Positions 17,198-25,931 of a DNA stretch of 64,000 nt are shown in pieces. The stretch comes from Microbacterium neungamense. Its GTDB lineage: Bacteria; Actinomycetota; Actinomycetes; Actinomycetales; Microbacteriaceae. Position numbers and translations under genes: made by a program. Location: contig NZ_CP069717.1 in assembly GCF_024971095.1 (NCBI RefSeq), positions 434,001 to 498,000 on the forward strand, written 5' to 3'. A model generated the notes under the pieces. That model had not been told where the DNA came from, ran no database searches, and saw only the letters and a list, made by a program, of their open reading frames with translations. Within the stretch, counting starts at the first letter, position 1, and each line of letters begins with the position of its first letter.

Positions 17198-18006
17198 TCC
17201 GCGGCCGAGCTGCCGCCCAGGCGCGCGTGGAACCTCGGCATGATGATCTCGGTGGCGTCGTGCGTGGCATCCGCGACGTACGCCGCCCAGTACGTGAAGG
17301 TCGAGTTCATGCCGATGATGCGGCGCGCGCCGGCCACGGCGAGGAAGTTCGCGGCCGGGTCCGGGCGCGCGTACTCGACGCGGGAGGTGCGATCGCGGAT
17401 CACGGCGTCCACGTTCTCGCGGCACCACACGTCGTCGTCCGAGACGACGAGCACGTCGTCGACGTCGTCGAGGAGCGCGAGGGCGGCGCGGACGTATCCG
17501 ACCTGGTCGAAGCCGTACGCCTCGCGCTTCTGCGCGGTGGAGTAGTAGTCGCCGCGGCGCACGTTGATCACGAGCCGATCCGGCGGCCCCGGCGGGATGC
17601 TCGGCGCGAGCACGTCGCGCGCGAAGGCGTGCAGCGCCTCGCGGGAGTAGTCGATGCCGAAGCGCTGGCGGAACCCCTTCGGCTCCCACACCCGCCGGTC
17701 GTGGAAGCGCATCTCCGGCTCCGAGACGGTCAGCTCCCGCAGCCGGGGGAACACGTCGAACCACTCCGCCATGCCGGGGACTTCGCGCACGAAGGTGGGC
17801 CTGCCCAGCGCCGTCTCCTGATGGGCGTCGAGCCAGAGGTACAGCCAGTTCCCGAACCGCAGCCCGGCCGGGGGCGTCAGGATCACCGTCCGGTCGCCGC
17901 GGCGCAGCAGATCGACCATCGCGATGCGCATCCGGCGGGCGCGCCAGGCGAGGTGGCGCACGACGCGAGTGGCCAGGGCGGGCGTGGTCGGCACGAGCGA
18001 AAGCAT
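17155..18006 (-). CDS. GT11-like (alpha-1,2-fucosyltransferase-related) protein
   Basis: A 283-residue protein. INVRRGDYYS near residue 146 matches the family motif [H/N]xRRGDY, and GMNSTFTYWAAYV near 232 matches the conserved SNSSFSWWAA segment of GT11 enzymes. GT11 members use GDP-fucose; no GDP-fucose genes are in the window, so another nucleotide sugar cannot be excluded. The start could be ATG 18006 or GTG 17994, the latter with TATGCT seven bases before it. The 3' end overlaps the convergent GT2 gene by 43 bases. Confidence 0.7.
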   Translation of the reverse strand: MLSLVPTTPALATRVVRHLAWRARRMRIAMVDLLRRGDRTVILTPPAGLRFGNWLYLWLDAHQETALGRPTFVREVPGMAEWFDVFPRLRELTVSEPEMRFHDRRVWEPKGFRQRFGIDYSREALHAFARDVLAPSIPPGPPDRLVINVRRGDYYSTAQKREAYGFDQVGYVRAALALLDDVDDVLVVSDDDVWCRENVDAVIRDRTSRVEYARPDPAANFLAVAGARRIIGMNSTFTYWAAYVADATHDATEIIMPRFHARLGGSSAADQLDPSWTALDGFA

Positions 18007-18024
18007 AGCCTCAGGCCGCGGCTG

Positions 18025-19830
18025 TCAATCCAGCGATCCGAGCTCGACCAGCCGGGCGAACTCGGCGTCGGCGGCGCGCACCTCGTCGAACGTCCCCGTG
18101 GCGGCCACCTGTCCGCGATGCAGGAAGACGAGCTGGTCGACGTGCCGCACGGTCGAGAGCCGATGGGCGACGACGATGATCGTCATCGAACCCTGCAGCC
18201 GCTGCAGGGTCTGCGCGATCTCGTACTCCGTCGCGTTGTCGAGGGCCGAGGTCGCCTCGTCCAGCACGAGCACGTTCGGCTGCCGGTAGAGCGCTCGCGC
18301 GAGGCCCACCCGCTGGCGCTGACCGCCGGAGAGCCGCACCCCGCGGTCGCCCACGACCGTGTCCAGCCCTTCGGGCAGTTCGCCCACCAGCTCCTCGAGC
18401 AGCGACATCCGCACCACGTCCTCGACCCGCTCGCGATCGATCTCCTCCCTGCGGCGCCCGAACGCGATGTTCTCGATGAGCGTGGTGTTCGAGAGGAAGA
18501 CCTCCTGGGGCACGACGCCGATGCCCGCGTGCCAGCCGGCGAGGTCGGTCGCGATCGGGGTGGAGCCGCACCGGATCTCGCCGCTCGTCGGCGACAGGAG
18601 CCCGAGAAGGAGGTCGAGCAGGGTGCTCTTTCCGGCGCCGCTCGCCCCGACGAAGGCGGTGGTCCGGTTGCGCGGGATCGTCAGGGTGACCCCGCGCAGC
18701 ACATCCTCGCTCGAGTCGGGGAACCGGAAGGACACGTCGCTGACCGTGATGTCGCCCATCGGCAGGCGGCCCGGCGCCGGGGCGTGGTTGTGCTGCCCCT
18801 CGGCCTCGAGCTGATCGAGCGCCTCCACCATGATCCGCAGCCCCGCGTTGCCGGCGCGCATCGTCGCGACGTTCGCGGTGATGCGGTTCAGCGTCGGCAG
18901 CAGGCGCACGGATGCCGCCGCGAACACGCCGAGGACGACGAGGATCTGGTCGCGTTCGCCGGTGAGCGCGAGGATCGCGGCGATCCCGGCGATGGCGAGG
19001 ATGAACGCGATCTCGAGCATGTACCGCGGGATGTCGCTCAGGATCGCCATCAGACGCTGCGCGTGCGCGGCCTCCAGCTTCGCCGCCCGGAACCGGTTCA
19101 CGAAGAGCTCGGCGCTGCCGGTCAGGCGCGTCTCGCGGAAGCCCTCGATGCCCGGCATCAGCGCCTGCCACGCCTTCAGGGATGCGGTCGCGGTGAACTC
19201 GCCGAGCCCGATCTGGCGCCGCCGCAGCAGGCGCTGGACGCCGAAGACGATCACGCCGAACAGGATGGCGGCGAACAGGGTGGCCAGGGGCGAGCTCCAG
19301 GCGAGGACGACGATGATCCCCGCCATCGTCACCACGTCCGTGCAGATGCCGATGACCGCCAGCAGCACGCTGGAGGCCTGCCCCGTCGCGTCGTTCACGT
19401 TGCGGTAGATCTCGCTCGCGCTGCGCTTGCGATGTGCGCCGTACGGGGCGAGCACGTACCGTCGCATGAGCTCGGCGGCCGCCAGCGCGGAGACCCGGGT
19501 GGTGCGGCCGAGCAGCCACCAGCGGAAGGCGAGGGCGCCGATGCTCTTCACCAGGAACGTCAGCACGACCATGGCGGCGACCACGGGCAGCACGGTGGCG
19601 ACATCGCGGGAGCCGACGAGTCCGGCGACCCATTCCAGGAACGGCCCCCGCACGCCGCCGTCGGTGATCAGCTGCATGAGCGGCAGCATCGCGAACACGC
19701 CGAGCATGTCGAGGCCGGCCAGCAGGAGGGACACGAGCACGGTCGTCGCGATCCAGCGGCCCGGCGCCGCGCCGGTCGTCTCGAGCAGGCGGCGGAGGCC
19801 CGGGATGCGACCCGTTCTCTCGCGTGACAT
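18025..19830 (-). CDS. type I ABC exporter (fused permease-ATPase), probable lipid-linked sugar flippase
   Basis: A 601-residue half-transporter. Six membrane segments lie in residues about 20-320. The ATPase domain has Walker A GASGAGKST (about 394-402), signature LSGGQRQRV (about 501), and Walker B VLVLDEATSALD (about 519-530) followed by the H-loop VVAHRLSTV. The arrangement resembles MsbA/PglK-type flippases, which turn undecaprenyl-diphosphate-linked glycans across the membrane; no Wzx gene is seen here, so it may do that job. The ATG at 19830 follows GGGGGGAGGGG. Divergent from the secreted-protein gene. Confidence 0.85.
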   Translation of the reverse strand: MSRERTGRIPGLRRLLETTGAAPGRWIATTVLVSLLLAGLDMLGVFAMLPLMQLITDGGVRGPFLEWVAGLVGSRDVATVLPVVAAMVVLTFLVKSIGALAFRWWLLGRTTRVSALAAAELMRRYVLAPYGAHRKRSASEIYRNVNDATGQASSVLLAVIGICTDVVTMAGIIVVLAWSSPLATLFAAILFGVIVFGVQRLLRRRQIGLGEFTATASLKAWQALMPGIEGFRETRLTGSAELFVNRFRAAKLEAAHAQRLMAILSDIPRYMLEIAFILAIAGIAAILALTGERDQILVVLGVFAAASVRLLPTLNRITANVATMRAGNAGLRIMVEALDQLEAEGQHNHAPAPGRLPMGDITVSDVSFRFPDSSEDVLRGVTLTIPRNRTTAFVGASGAGKSTLLDLLLGLLSPTSGEIRCGSTPIATDLAGWHAGIGVVPQEVFLSNTTLIENIAFGRRREEIDRERVEDVVRMSLLEELVGELPEGLDTVVGDRGVRLSGGQRQRVGLARALYRQPNVLVLDEATSALDNATEYEIAQTLQRLQGSMTIIVVAHRLSTVRHVDQLVFLHRGQVAATGTFDEVRAADAEFARLVELGSLD

Positions 19831-19966
19831 CGGCCCCTCCCCCCGGGCTCAACCCGGTCAATCGCTCGGGGTGCTCATACGCTAGCATTGGCCGGGTCAC
19901 ACCAGTCCATAAGAGCTCTGTGGGAGAGCGAGCTGGTGGACAGACGTGAACTTTGGGGGTTCAATC

Positions 19967-20494
19967 ATGGTCGACATCGGCGAGAGCCAGAACACGGGCG
20001 TCACCCGCAGGACCGTCACGAAGGCGATGGCATGGGCCGTGCCGGCGATCGCCGTCGCCGCACCGGTGCCGGCCTACGCCAGCTCCGGCACCATCACGAT
20101 CTCGAACGCGGGGGCGTGCAAGTCGCCCGGCTCGGGCAAGAACTGTCAGGCCTGGAACAAGGGCTACGTCGTCGGTTTCGACATCGGCAACACGCACACC
20201 TACGCCATCCGGGTCACCTTCTCGAACCTGCGCATGACGGCAGGGATCACGGGCACCTGGACGCTGTTCAACGACGTCGTCGTGGTCAGCGCCAACGGGA
20301 CGGAGCGGGTGGGCATCGGCCTCGACAACAACCGCACCAGCCAGCAGACCTCCGGCAGCGGACTGGTCGACGCCTACTGGGAGAACGTCGACAACCCGGC
20401 TGAGAACGGTTGGATCTACGACATCCCGTTCAGCTTCAACAGCACGAACCCCTGCAAGCAGATGTTCGGGACGAACTGCCCGCCGAAAGGCTGA
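19967..20494 (+). CDS. secreted protein with Tat-type signal, unknown function
   Basis: A 175-residue protein. TRRTVTKAM at residues 13-21 followed by AWAVPAIAVAAPVPAYAS is a twin-arginine-type signal peptide with a cleavage site near residue 38. The mature part is small, beta-rich by composition, and has four Cys in two C-x(7-8)-C pairs (SPGSGKNC; NPCKQMFGTNC), suggesting disulfides. Small Tat-dependent proteins of this shape are common beside actinobacterial surface loci. The ATG at 19967 is served by TTGGGGG. No catalytic motif was found. Confidence 0.7.
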   Translation: MVDIGESQNTGVTRRTVTKAMAWAVPAIAVAAPVPAYASSGTITISNAGACKSPGSGKNCQAWNKGYVVGFDIGNTHTYAIRVTFSNLRMTAGITGTWTLFNDVVVVSANGTERVGIGLDNNRTSQQTSGSGLVDAYWENVDNPAENGWIYDIPFSFNSTNPCKQMFGTNCPPKG

Positions 20495-20502
20495 TCCGAC
20501 CG

Positions 20503-21600
20503 TCACGACAGCGGCAGCGCCGCACGGAACTCGATCACCCGAGCCGACCAGTCCGCGGCATCCGGGTTCGCCCCCGCGGGGAAGGCCGTCGCGCTGGGTA
20601 CGCCGTGCGCGACGGCATCCGCGAACGCCGCGCCTGACGCGACGGTGACCCCTGCCGCGTCGCGGAACCCTGCCACCGGAGTCGAGACGACGGGCCGTCC
20701 CACCGCCTGATACTCGTACAGCTTGATCGGGTCGAGGCTATCGGTGAACTCCGACACGACGTGCGGCACCACCAGCACGTCGGCGTGCTGCAGATAGGCG
20801 GGCACCGTCTCGTGCGGGCGCCCGCCGAGCAGGAGCACGCCCGCGTCCGTGAGCGCCTGAGCGTCGCGCTCGGGCAGCAGGTCGGGACCGACGAGCACCA
20901 GCCGAGCGCGTCGCCGCAGCCTCTCCGCGGTGCGGATGCAGAGGTCGACGTCCAGCCGGTCACGATGCAGCGTCCCCACGTACACGGCGACCGGCTCGTC
21001 GGGCAGGTCGGCGGGGCGGGGGAGCGGGGTCGTGTACCGCGTCGCGTCGACGGCGTTGCGCACCAGCCGGATGTCGGCGCGCCCCGCCCGCTTGCGCCGG
21101 ACCAGCTCGGGCGAGCAGGCGACCACCGTGCGCGCATGCGCCAGCAGCCATTCCTCGGCGGAGGCGATCCGGGCACGCTCCGCCGCCGGACGGTCGGCCG
21201 CGAGCCAGTCGTCCGTCATGTCGTACAGCGTCGGCCAGCCGGTGATCCGCGCCACGGCGACCGCCCCGGGGTCGTTGATCCACAGGGCGGGGTGCCGCAT
21301 GCCCAGCGTCCGCGCGGTGCGGATCACCGATCGCGCCAGGCGTTCGTCGGCGCGCGGGTCCAGTCGTCGCGGGAGCGCCTTGACCGGACGGAACGTCCAC
21401 AGTCGATCGCGGCTGCGGCGGAGCCGCTGACCGAACTCCGGGCGCTTCCGCGAGCGCAGCGCGTGCACCGGATCGTCGGCGGGTTCGACGAAGAGCACGC
21501 GCAGGTCGGGGTCGGTGTCGAGCAGGCCCGCGACGAGGTACTGGTTGCGCCGCCAGACATCGTCCCAGCGCTCCAGGGACATCACGATCAGGTCCGCCAT
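20503..21600 (-). CDS. glycosyltransferase, TuaH-like
   Basis: A 365-residue protein. The opening DLIVMSLERWDDVWRRNQYL and WPTLYDMTDDWLA match TuaH/GlfT-like glycosyltransferases of teichuronic acid and exopolysaccharide loci. The donor half has VAVYVGTLHRDRLDVDL and DSLDPIKLYEYQAVGRPVV. The ATG at 21600 overlaps the upstream GT4 gene by 13 bases, so it is the last gene of the four-gene leftward run from 25824. It ends 8 bases from the convergent secreted-protein gene. Confidence 0.83.
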   Translation of the reverse strand: MADLIVMSLERWDDVWRRNQYLVAGLLDTDPDLRVLFVEPADDPVHALRSRKRPEFGQRLRRSRDRLWTFRPVKALPRRLDPRADERLARSVIRTARTLGMRHPALWINDPGAVAVARITGWPTLYDMTDDWLAADRPAAERARIASAEEWLLAHARTVVACSPELVRRKRAGRADIRLVRNAVDATRYTTPLPRPADLPDEPVAVYVGTLHRDRLDVDLCIRTAERLRRRARLVLVGPDLLPERDAQALTDAGVLLLGGRPHETVPAYLQHADVLVVPHVVSEFTDSLDPIKLYEYQAVGRPVVSTPVAGFRDAAGVTVASGAAFADAVAHGVPSATAFPAGANPDAADWSARVIEFRAALPLS

Positions 21601-22613
21601 CGCGCCACCGCCTCCCGGTACACGGCTTCGGTCTCCGCGGCCTGGGCGGCGACGGTGAAGCGCTGCCGCTGTCGTCGCTGCAGCTCCCGGCCCAGATCCG
21701 TGCGAGCCGAGGGGTCATCGGCCAGGGCGCGCAGCCGGGCCGCGGCCTGCGCCTCGTCGTCGGGGCGGAACAGCAGGAGCGGGTCGGCGCCGTCCAGCAG
21801 GTCGAGGTGACCGGCTGCCGCGGCGGCGACCACGGGCACGGCGCGGGACATCGCCTCGAGGACGGTCAGCCCGAGGCCCTCCCGGGGGCACGTGGCCAGC
21901 AGCACGGCGGAGGAGGCGAGCAGCTCTCCCACGTCCGGGCGGAAGCCGAGCAGTTCGACGGCGTCCGCCACATCCAGGTCGCGCCGCAGCGCGTCCAGCT
22001 GGGGGCGCTCCGGCCCGTCGCCGGCGATGCGCAGCCGCCACCCCTGCTCCGCCAGCCCGGATGCCGCGAACGCGAGCACCCCGAGCCAGGAGTGCTTCTC
22101 GGGCTGCAGGCGCTGAGCCATCAGGATCGTGCGGCTGTCGCCGGGAGCGGCGGCCGGAGCATCCTCGACGCCGGTGTGCACGACCGTGCTCGGGCGCCGG
22201 ATGGTGGCGGCGACCGCCTGGCCGATGGCGATCTCGGCGGCGATGCGACCGTGGAGCAGCGTGTCGATCCGGACCGGGCCGATCCGGCCGCGCGGCTGCG
22301 CGAAGTGCCGTGTCGAGACGACCGGCACGCGGGTGCGGATGCCGGAGACGGCCGCTGCCACATCCGCCGCGGTCATGTGCGAGTTCACGACATCCACGTG
22401 GCGGAGCCGGCTGAGCATCCGCGCCGCCGGCGCCGCCCGCTCGGCCGGCGCCCACCGGACCCCCGCCGAGCGCAGCGGAGGCTCCATCCCGGCGGGTGAG
22501 CCGCCCAGGACGGTGACGTCGTGCCCGTCGCCGGCCTGGGCCAGGGCCAGGCGCTGCACGTAGCGTTCCACCCCCGCGTAGTTCGAGGAGCAGACCAGGT
22601 GGACGATACGCAT
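21588..22613 (-). CDS. GT4-family glycosyltransferase
   Basis: A 341-residue GT-B enzyme. SSNYAGVERYVQRLALAQA at residue 9 is the N-terminal glycine/Glu loop; STRHFAQPRGRIG and ILMAQRLQPEKHSWLGVLAF mark the interdomain region; PREGLGLTVLEAMSRAVPVV is the donor-site motif. The start ATG shares one base with the previous stop (TGATG). Acceptor and donor are unknown. Confidence 0.85.
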   Translation of the reverse strand: MRIVHLVCSSNYAGVERYVQRLALAQAGDGHDVTVLGGSPAGMEPPLRSAGVRWAPAERAAPAARMLSRLRHVDVVNSHMTAADVAAAVSGIRTRVPVVSTRHFAQPRGRIGPVRIDTLLHGRIAAEIAIGQAVAATIRRPSTVVHTGVEDAPAAAPGDSRTILMAQRLQPEKHSWLGVLAFAASGLAEQGWRLRIAGDGPERPQLDALRRDLDVADAVELLGFRPDVGELLASSAVLLATCPREGLGLTVLEAMSRAVPVVAAAAAGHLDLLDGADPLLLFRPDDEAQAAARLRALADDPSARTDLGRELQRRQRQRFTVAAQAAETEAVYREAVARWRT

Positions 22614-23728
22614 CAGCGCGCCGTTCCCGGCTGCTCCGCCAGGAGGTCGAGATAGCGCGCGGCGACGACCGGCCAGGCCAGGGACGTCACGGACTCCCGG
22701 CATGCGGTGCGCCAGGCGTCCACCTGCGTGCCGGCCACGCGCTGCATCCGATCCGCGATCTCGGCCGGGTCGCGCGTCACGATGTAGCCGGAGACGCCCT
22801 CGGAGATGAGATCCGGCGCGCAGCCGACGGCGGTCGCGATGACCGGCAGGCCGCAGGCGAGCGCCTCGGCGATGACGAGCGAGAAGGACTCGTACCCGCT
22901 GGGCAGCACGAACATGTCGGCCGCGTGATAGAGCGGCAGGACGTGGGGCGTCGGCCCGGCGAAGTGCACGCGCTCCGCCACGCCCTGCCGTTCCGCACGG
23001 CTCCGCATCATCGCGATCGTCGTGCCGTCGCCGCCCACGACGAGGAGCAGCACATCCGGTGCCCGCCCGAGCGCGTCGATGAGCAGCGGCACCCCCTTCC
23101 AGCGCAGCTCGTGACCGATGAACAGCGCCACGCGGTGATGCTGCTCCAGGCCCAGCGCCGCGCGTGCCCGGGCCCGCTCGTCGCCATCCGGAGGGCGGAA
23201 GGCGTCGAGATCGACGCCGTTCGGGATCACCCGGATCTCGGGCCGGACCCGCCCGTACACGCGGCGCAGCGTCGACGACTCCTGCTGCGAGGGGACGACG
23301 ATCGCGCGATGCGTCGGCAGCCGGAACCGGATGCTGTCGCGAAGCCACCCGAACCAGAGGGTGGGATTGCGCAGGACCCGCAGCACGCCGGATCCGCGTG
23401 CGAGGACGGCGGCGAGGGGGATGCCGTGATCCACGTAGACGGCGCCGGCGATCACGGCGTTGTGGCTCAGCGCGACGGCATCCGGGCGGTCGGCGAGGAA
23501 GCGGCGGGCCCGCTTGGTGCCGACGACCGTGAGCAGAACCTCCCTCCACGCGGTGCGCAGAAGGTGGCGGAACCTCGTTCGCGCCCTGCGCGCGGGGCCG
23601 AGCGCGTCGACGGCGGAGAACCGCTCCACGGTGTGGCCCTGGGCGAGGAACTCCCGCTCCAGGTTCCACGCCACGCCGCCGATGCCGGTGCCCGGCCCGA
23701 TGCGGGAGACGATCTGGACGATGTGCAT
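22613..23728 (-). CDS. GT4-family glycosyltransferase
   Basis: A 371-residue GT-B enzyme. IGPGTGIGGVAWNLEREFL near residue 11, AIVVPSQQESSTLRRVYG near 150, IRVIPNGVDLDAF, ALFIGHELRWKGVPLLIDAL and YESFSLVIAEALACGLPVIAT follow the usual GT4 order. The start ATG at 23728 shares one base with the stop of the upstream fusion gene (TGATG). The chain of one-base overlaps indicates a single co-translated operon. Confidence 0.85.
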   Translation of the reverse strand: MHIVQIVSRIGPGTGIGGVAWNLEREFLAQGHTVERFSAVDALGPARRARTRFRHLLRTAWREVLLTVVGTKRARRFLADRPDAVALSHNAVIAGAVYVDHGIPLAAVLARGSGVLRVLRNPTLWFGWLRDSIRFRLPTHRAIVVPSQQESSTLRRVYGRVRPEIRVIPNGVDLDAFRPPDGDERARARAALGLEQHHRVALFIGHELRWKGVPLLIDALGRAPDVLLLVVGGDGTTIAMMRSRAERQGVAERVHFAGPTPHVLPLYHAADMFVLPSGYESFSLVIAEALACGLPVIATAVGCAPDLISEGVSGYIVTRDPAEIADRMQRVAGTQVDAWRTACRESVTSLAWPVVAARYLDLLAEQPGTAR

Positions 23729-25824
23729 CAGCGGCTCCGCGCCCACTGCTGCTCGACCCGCATCGGGCCGAGGCGGTAGAGGGCCGCGCGGCGTCGGGCG
23801 TCGCGTGCGCGATCACCGCGGAGGACGCAGCCGCGTGCGGTCGCCCCGATCCACTGCGCGGCCCGGGCGGCAGCCCAGCCCGTCGCGCCGAAGTGCTTGC
23901 GGTAGTAGCGCTCCTGGCCGGCGTGGAAGTGCGCCTCACGGCGTCGCGGGTCGGTGCTGGTGCCCGCGCCGGTGTGCACGGCGCGCACGGCGGGGACGGC
24001 CCGATGCTGCCAGCCCAGCAGGTGGGCGCGGTAGGCCCAGTCGGCCTCCTCGGCGTACAGGAAGAAGCGTTCGTCGAACCCGCCGACCTGGGCGACCGCC
24101 TCCGCGCGCAGCAGCAGCACCGAGCCGATCACATAGCGCGGCCCGCGGTTCAGCCGGGCGAGGCCGAGGGCCTCCAGCCAGGCGCGGCCGGGGGACGGGA
24201 ACACCCATTCCACGCGCGCTTCGCGTCCCCGCTCGTCGACCTGTGCCGGGCCGACGCTGGCGAGGCGCGGTTCCGCGTGCAGCGCCCGGTGCAGGGCGGA
24301 GATGCCGGCCGGGTCGATGCGGGCGTCCGGGTTGAGCAGCAGCACGTCGGCGCCGGGCGCGAGCCGGTCGGCGAGGGCGCGGTTCACCGCGGCGCCGAAG
24401 CCCAGGTTCGCACCCGGGTCGAGATAGCGCACGCCGAGGCGCTGGCAGAGGGCTGCGATCTCCGGCATCGAGGAGTTGTCCACGACGGTGACCGGCAGGG
24501 CGACCACCGGGGCGAGGGCGCGCTCGACGAGCTCTGGGGCGCCGTACGCGACGACGACGACCTCCACGGGCCCTGAGCCTGTCGAACCGCCGGACCCTGA
24601 GCGTGTCGAAGGGCCGGGTGTGCGGGGGGACGCTTCGACGGGCTCAGCGTCCGCGGGCTCAGCGTCCGCGGGCTCAGCGTCCGTGTGCTCAGCGTCCGCG
24701 GGCTCAGCGTCCGTGTGCTCAGCGTCCGTGTGCTCAGCGTCCGTCCGGTTGGCGAGAGCGGTGCGGTACATGGCCAGGTACTGCCGGGCGACCGCCGGCC
24801 AGGAGCACTCCCGGGCGCGCCGGAGGCCGGCGTCCCGCAGCTCCTCGCGGCGCTCGTGCGCCCTCACCAGGGCATCCGCCAGCGCCGCCGCGTCGCCGTG
24901 CGGCACGACGATGCCCGCATCGCCGACGACGTCCGGCAGCGCCCCCGCATCGCTCGACACGACCGGCACTGCGTGCGCCATCGCCTCGACCGCGACGCGG
25001 CCGAACTGCTCCGTCCACCGCGCCGTCGGGATCGACGGCACCGCGAGCACGTCGATCCCGCGGTAGAACTCCGCGACTTCGTCCGGCGGGATCGCGCCGA
25101 GGAAGCTCACGCGGTCGGCGACCGCGCGCGCCGCGGCATCCGTCTGCAGCGTCTCCGCAAGCGGACCCGCCCCCGCGATGCGGGCATGCAGCCGCTCATC
25201 CCGTGCGAGAGCGTCCAGCAGCATATGCACGCCCTTCTCCGGCACCAGGCGGCCCAGCAGCCCGACGGTGATCGTGCCGGCATCCGCCCGCCGCTCCGGC
25301 ACGGTGCCCGGCAGCTCGACACCGAGCGGGATCACGCGCGCCCGGCCCGGGAAGCCCTTCGCCTCCGCGATCGCCGCGGCCTCGCGGTTGCACGCCGAAA
25401 CGGCGGCCGCGCCGCGCAGCGCCCGCCGCTCGAGCAGGCCGAACGGGAACGGGTAGCGCTTGCGCAGGTTCTGCGCGGTGTAGAGCGCGTACGGCGCGCG
25501 GTTGCGGCGCAGCGCCCGCAGCAGCAGGATCTCGGCGGTGCACAGCGCGAACGGCTCCTCGTGCACGTCGATGAGGTCCCAGCGCTCGCCGAGCAGACGC
25601 CAGAGCGGCCGCGGATCGTAGAGGAACAGGGCGGGATGGCGGCCGATGGTCGCGACGCCGGTGACCGGGTCGTCCGCCGCGGCGGAGAGGCTCACCGGCA
25701 CCCCGCCCGCGTGCCAGTTCCGGGCTGCGGCGAGCGTGACATCCACGCCCTCGCCGCGCAGCGCCTGCTCCCGGCCCCGCCAAGCGGACACGGTGGCGCT
25801 GTGCGAAATCCGCAGCACCTGCAC
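23728..25824 (-). CDS. GT4-GT2 fused glycosyltransferase with repeat-encoded linker
   Basis: A continuous 698-codon frame. Residues about 1-358 form a complete GT4 enzyme (VGLLGRLVPEKGVHMLLDAL; EQFGRVAVEAMAHAVPVV). Residues about 418-698 form a GT2 enzyme (VVVVAYGAPELVERAL; VLLLNPDARIDPAG; FFLYAEEADWAYRAHLLG) like rhamnosyltransferases. Between them, residues about 359-417 are TDAEHTDAEPADAE-type repeats produced by family B DNA repeats. GTG 25824 has GGGGAGG 4 bases upstream; GTG 25818 is also possible. GTG 24567 could start the GT2 part alone but has no ribosome site. Two sequential transfers by one polypeptide are plausible. Confidence 0.75.
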   Translation of the reverse strand: MQVLRISHSATVSAWRGREQALRGEGVDVTLAAARNWHAGGVPVSLSAAADDPVTGVATIGRHPALFLYDPRPLWRLLGERWDLIDVHEEPFALCTAEILLLRALRRNRAPYALYTAQNLRKRYPFPFGLLERRALRGAAAVSACNREAAAIAEAKGFPGRARVIPLGVELPGTVPERRADAGTITVGLLGRLVPEKGVHMLLDALARDERLHARIAGAGPLAETLQTDAAARAVADRVSFLGAIPPDEVAEFYRGIDVLAVPSIPTARWTEQFGRVAVEAMAHAVPVVSSDAGALPDVVGDAGIVVPHGDAAALADALVRAHERREELRDAGLRRARECSWPAVARQYLAMYRTALANRTDAEHTDAEHTDAEPADAEHTDAEPADAEPADAEPVEASPRTPGPSTRSGSGGSTGSGPVEVVVVAYGAPELVERALAPVVALPVTVVDNSSMPEIAALCQRLGVRYLDPGANLGFGAAVNRALADRLAPGADVLLLNPDARIDPAGISALHRALHAEPRLASVGPAQVDERGREARVEWVFPSPGRAWLEALGLARLNRGPRYVIGSVLLLRAEAVAQVGGFDERFFLYAEEADWAYRAHLLGWQHRAVPAVRAVHTGAGTSTDPRRREAHFHAGQERYYRKHFGATGWAAARAAQWIGATARGCVLRGDRARDARRRAALYRLGPMRVEQQWARSR
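24565..24752. repeat. family B repeat array forming the fusion linker
   Basis: From 24652 to 24750 a 15-base unit of the form GCTCAGCGTCCGYGG is repeated about eight times in tandem; to its left lie two full family B palindromes (about 24580-24615 and 24625-24655). The unit length is a multiple of three and contains no stop in the reading frame used. Confidence 0.85.
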
Positions 25825-25830
25825 GCGGCC

Positions 25831-25931
25831 TCCCCAGATATGCTGTGACCAACCATAGTCGCCGGACACAGGCCTGGGGAGGCCCCGGCGACGGGTCTGG
25901 GGAGACGCTGTGGGAGCGGTATATCTGGGGA
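25831..25931. promoter_or_regulatory. cluster of CTGGGGA motifs in a divergent promoter region
   Basis: CTGGGGA occurs at 25874-25880, 25897-25903 and 25925-25931 on the plus strand and at 25831-25837 on the minus strand. The minus copy and the last plus copy share the longer form TATCTGGGGA. The region lies between the GT4-GT2 fusion (minus) and the GT4 gene at 25910 (plus). Two copies include the ribosome sites of these genes; the last lies inside the coding start. Confidence 0.55.

Noticed and set aside
24565..24752. CRISPR-like or regulatory array in the glycosyltransferase region
   Set aside because: The 15-base units are contiguous and coding, without spacers.
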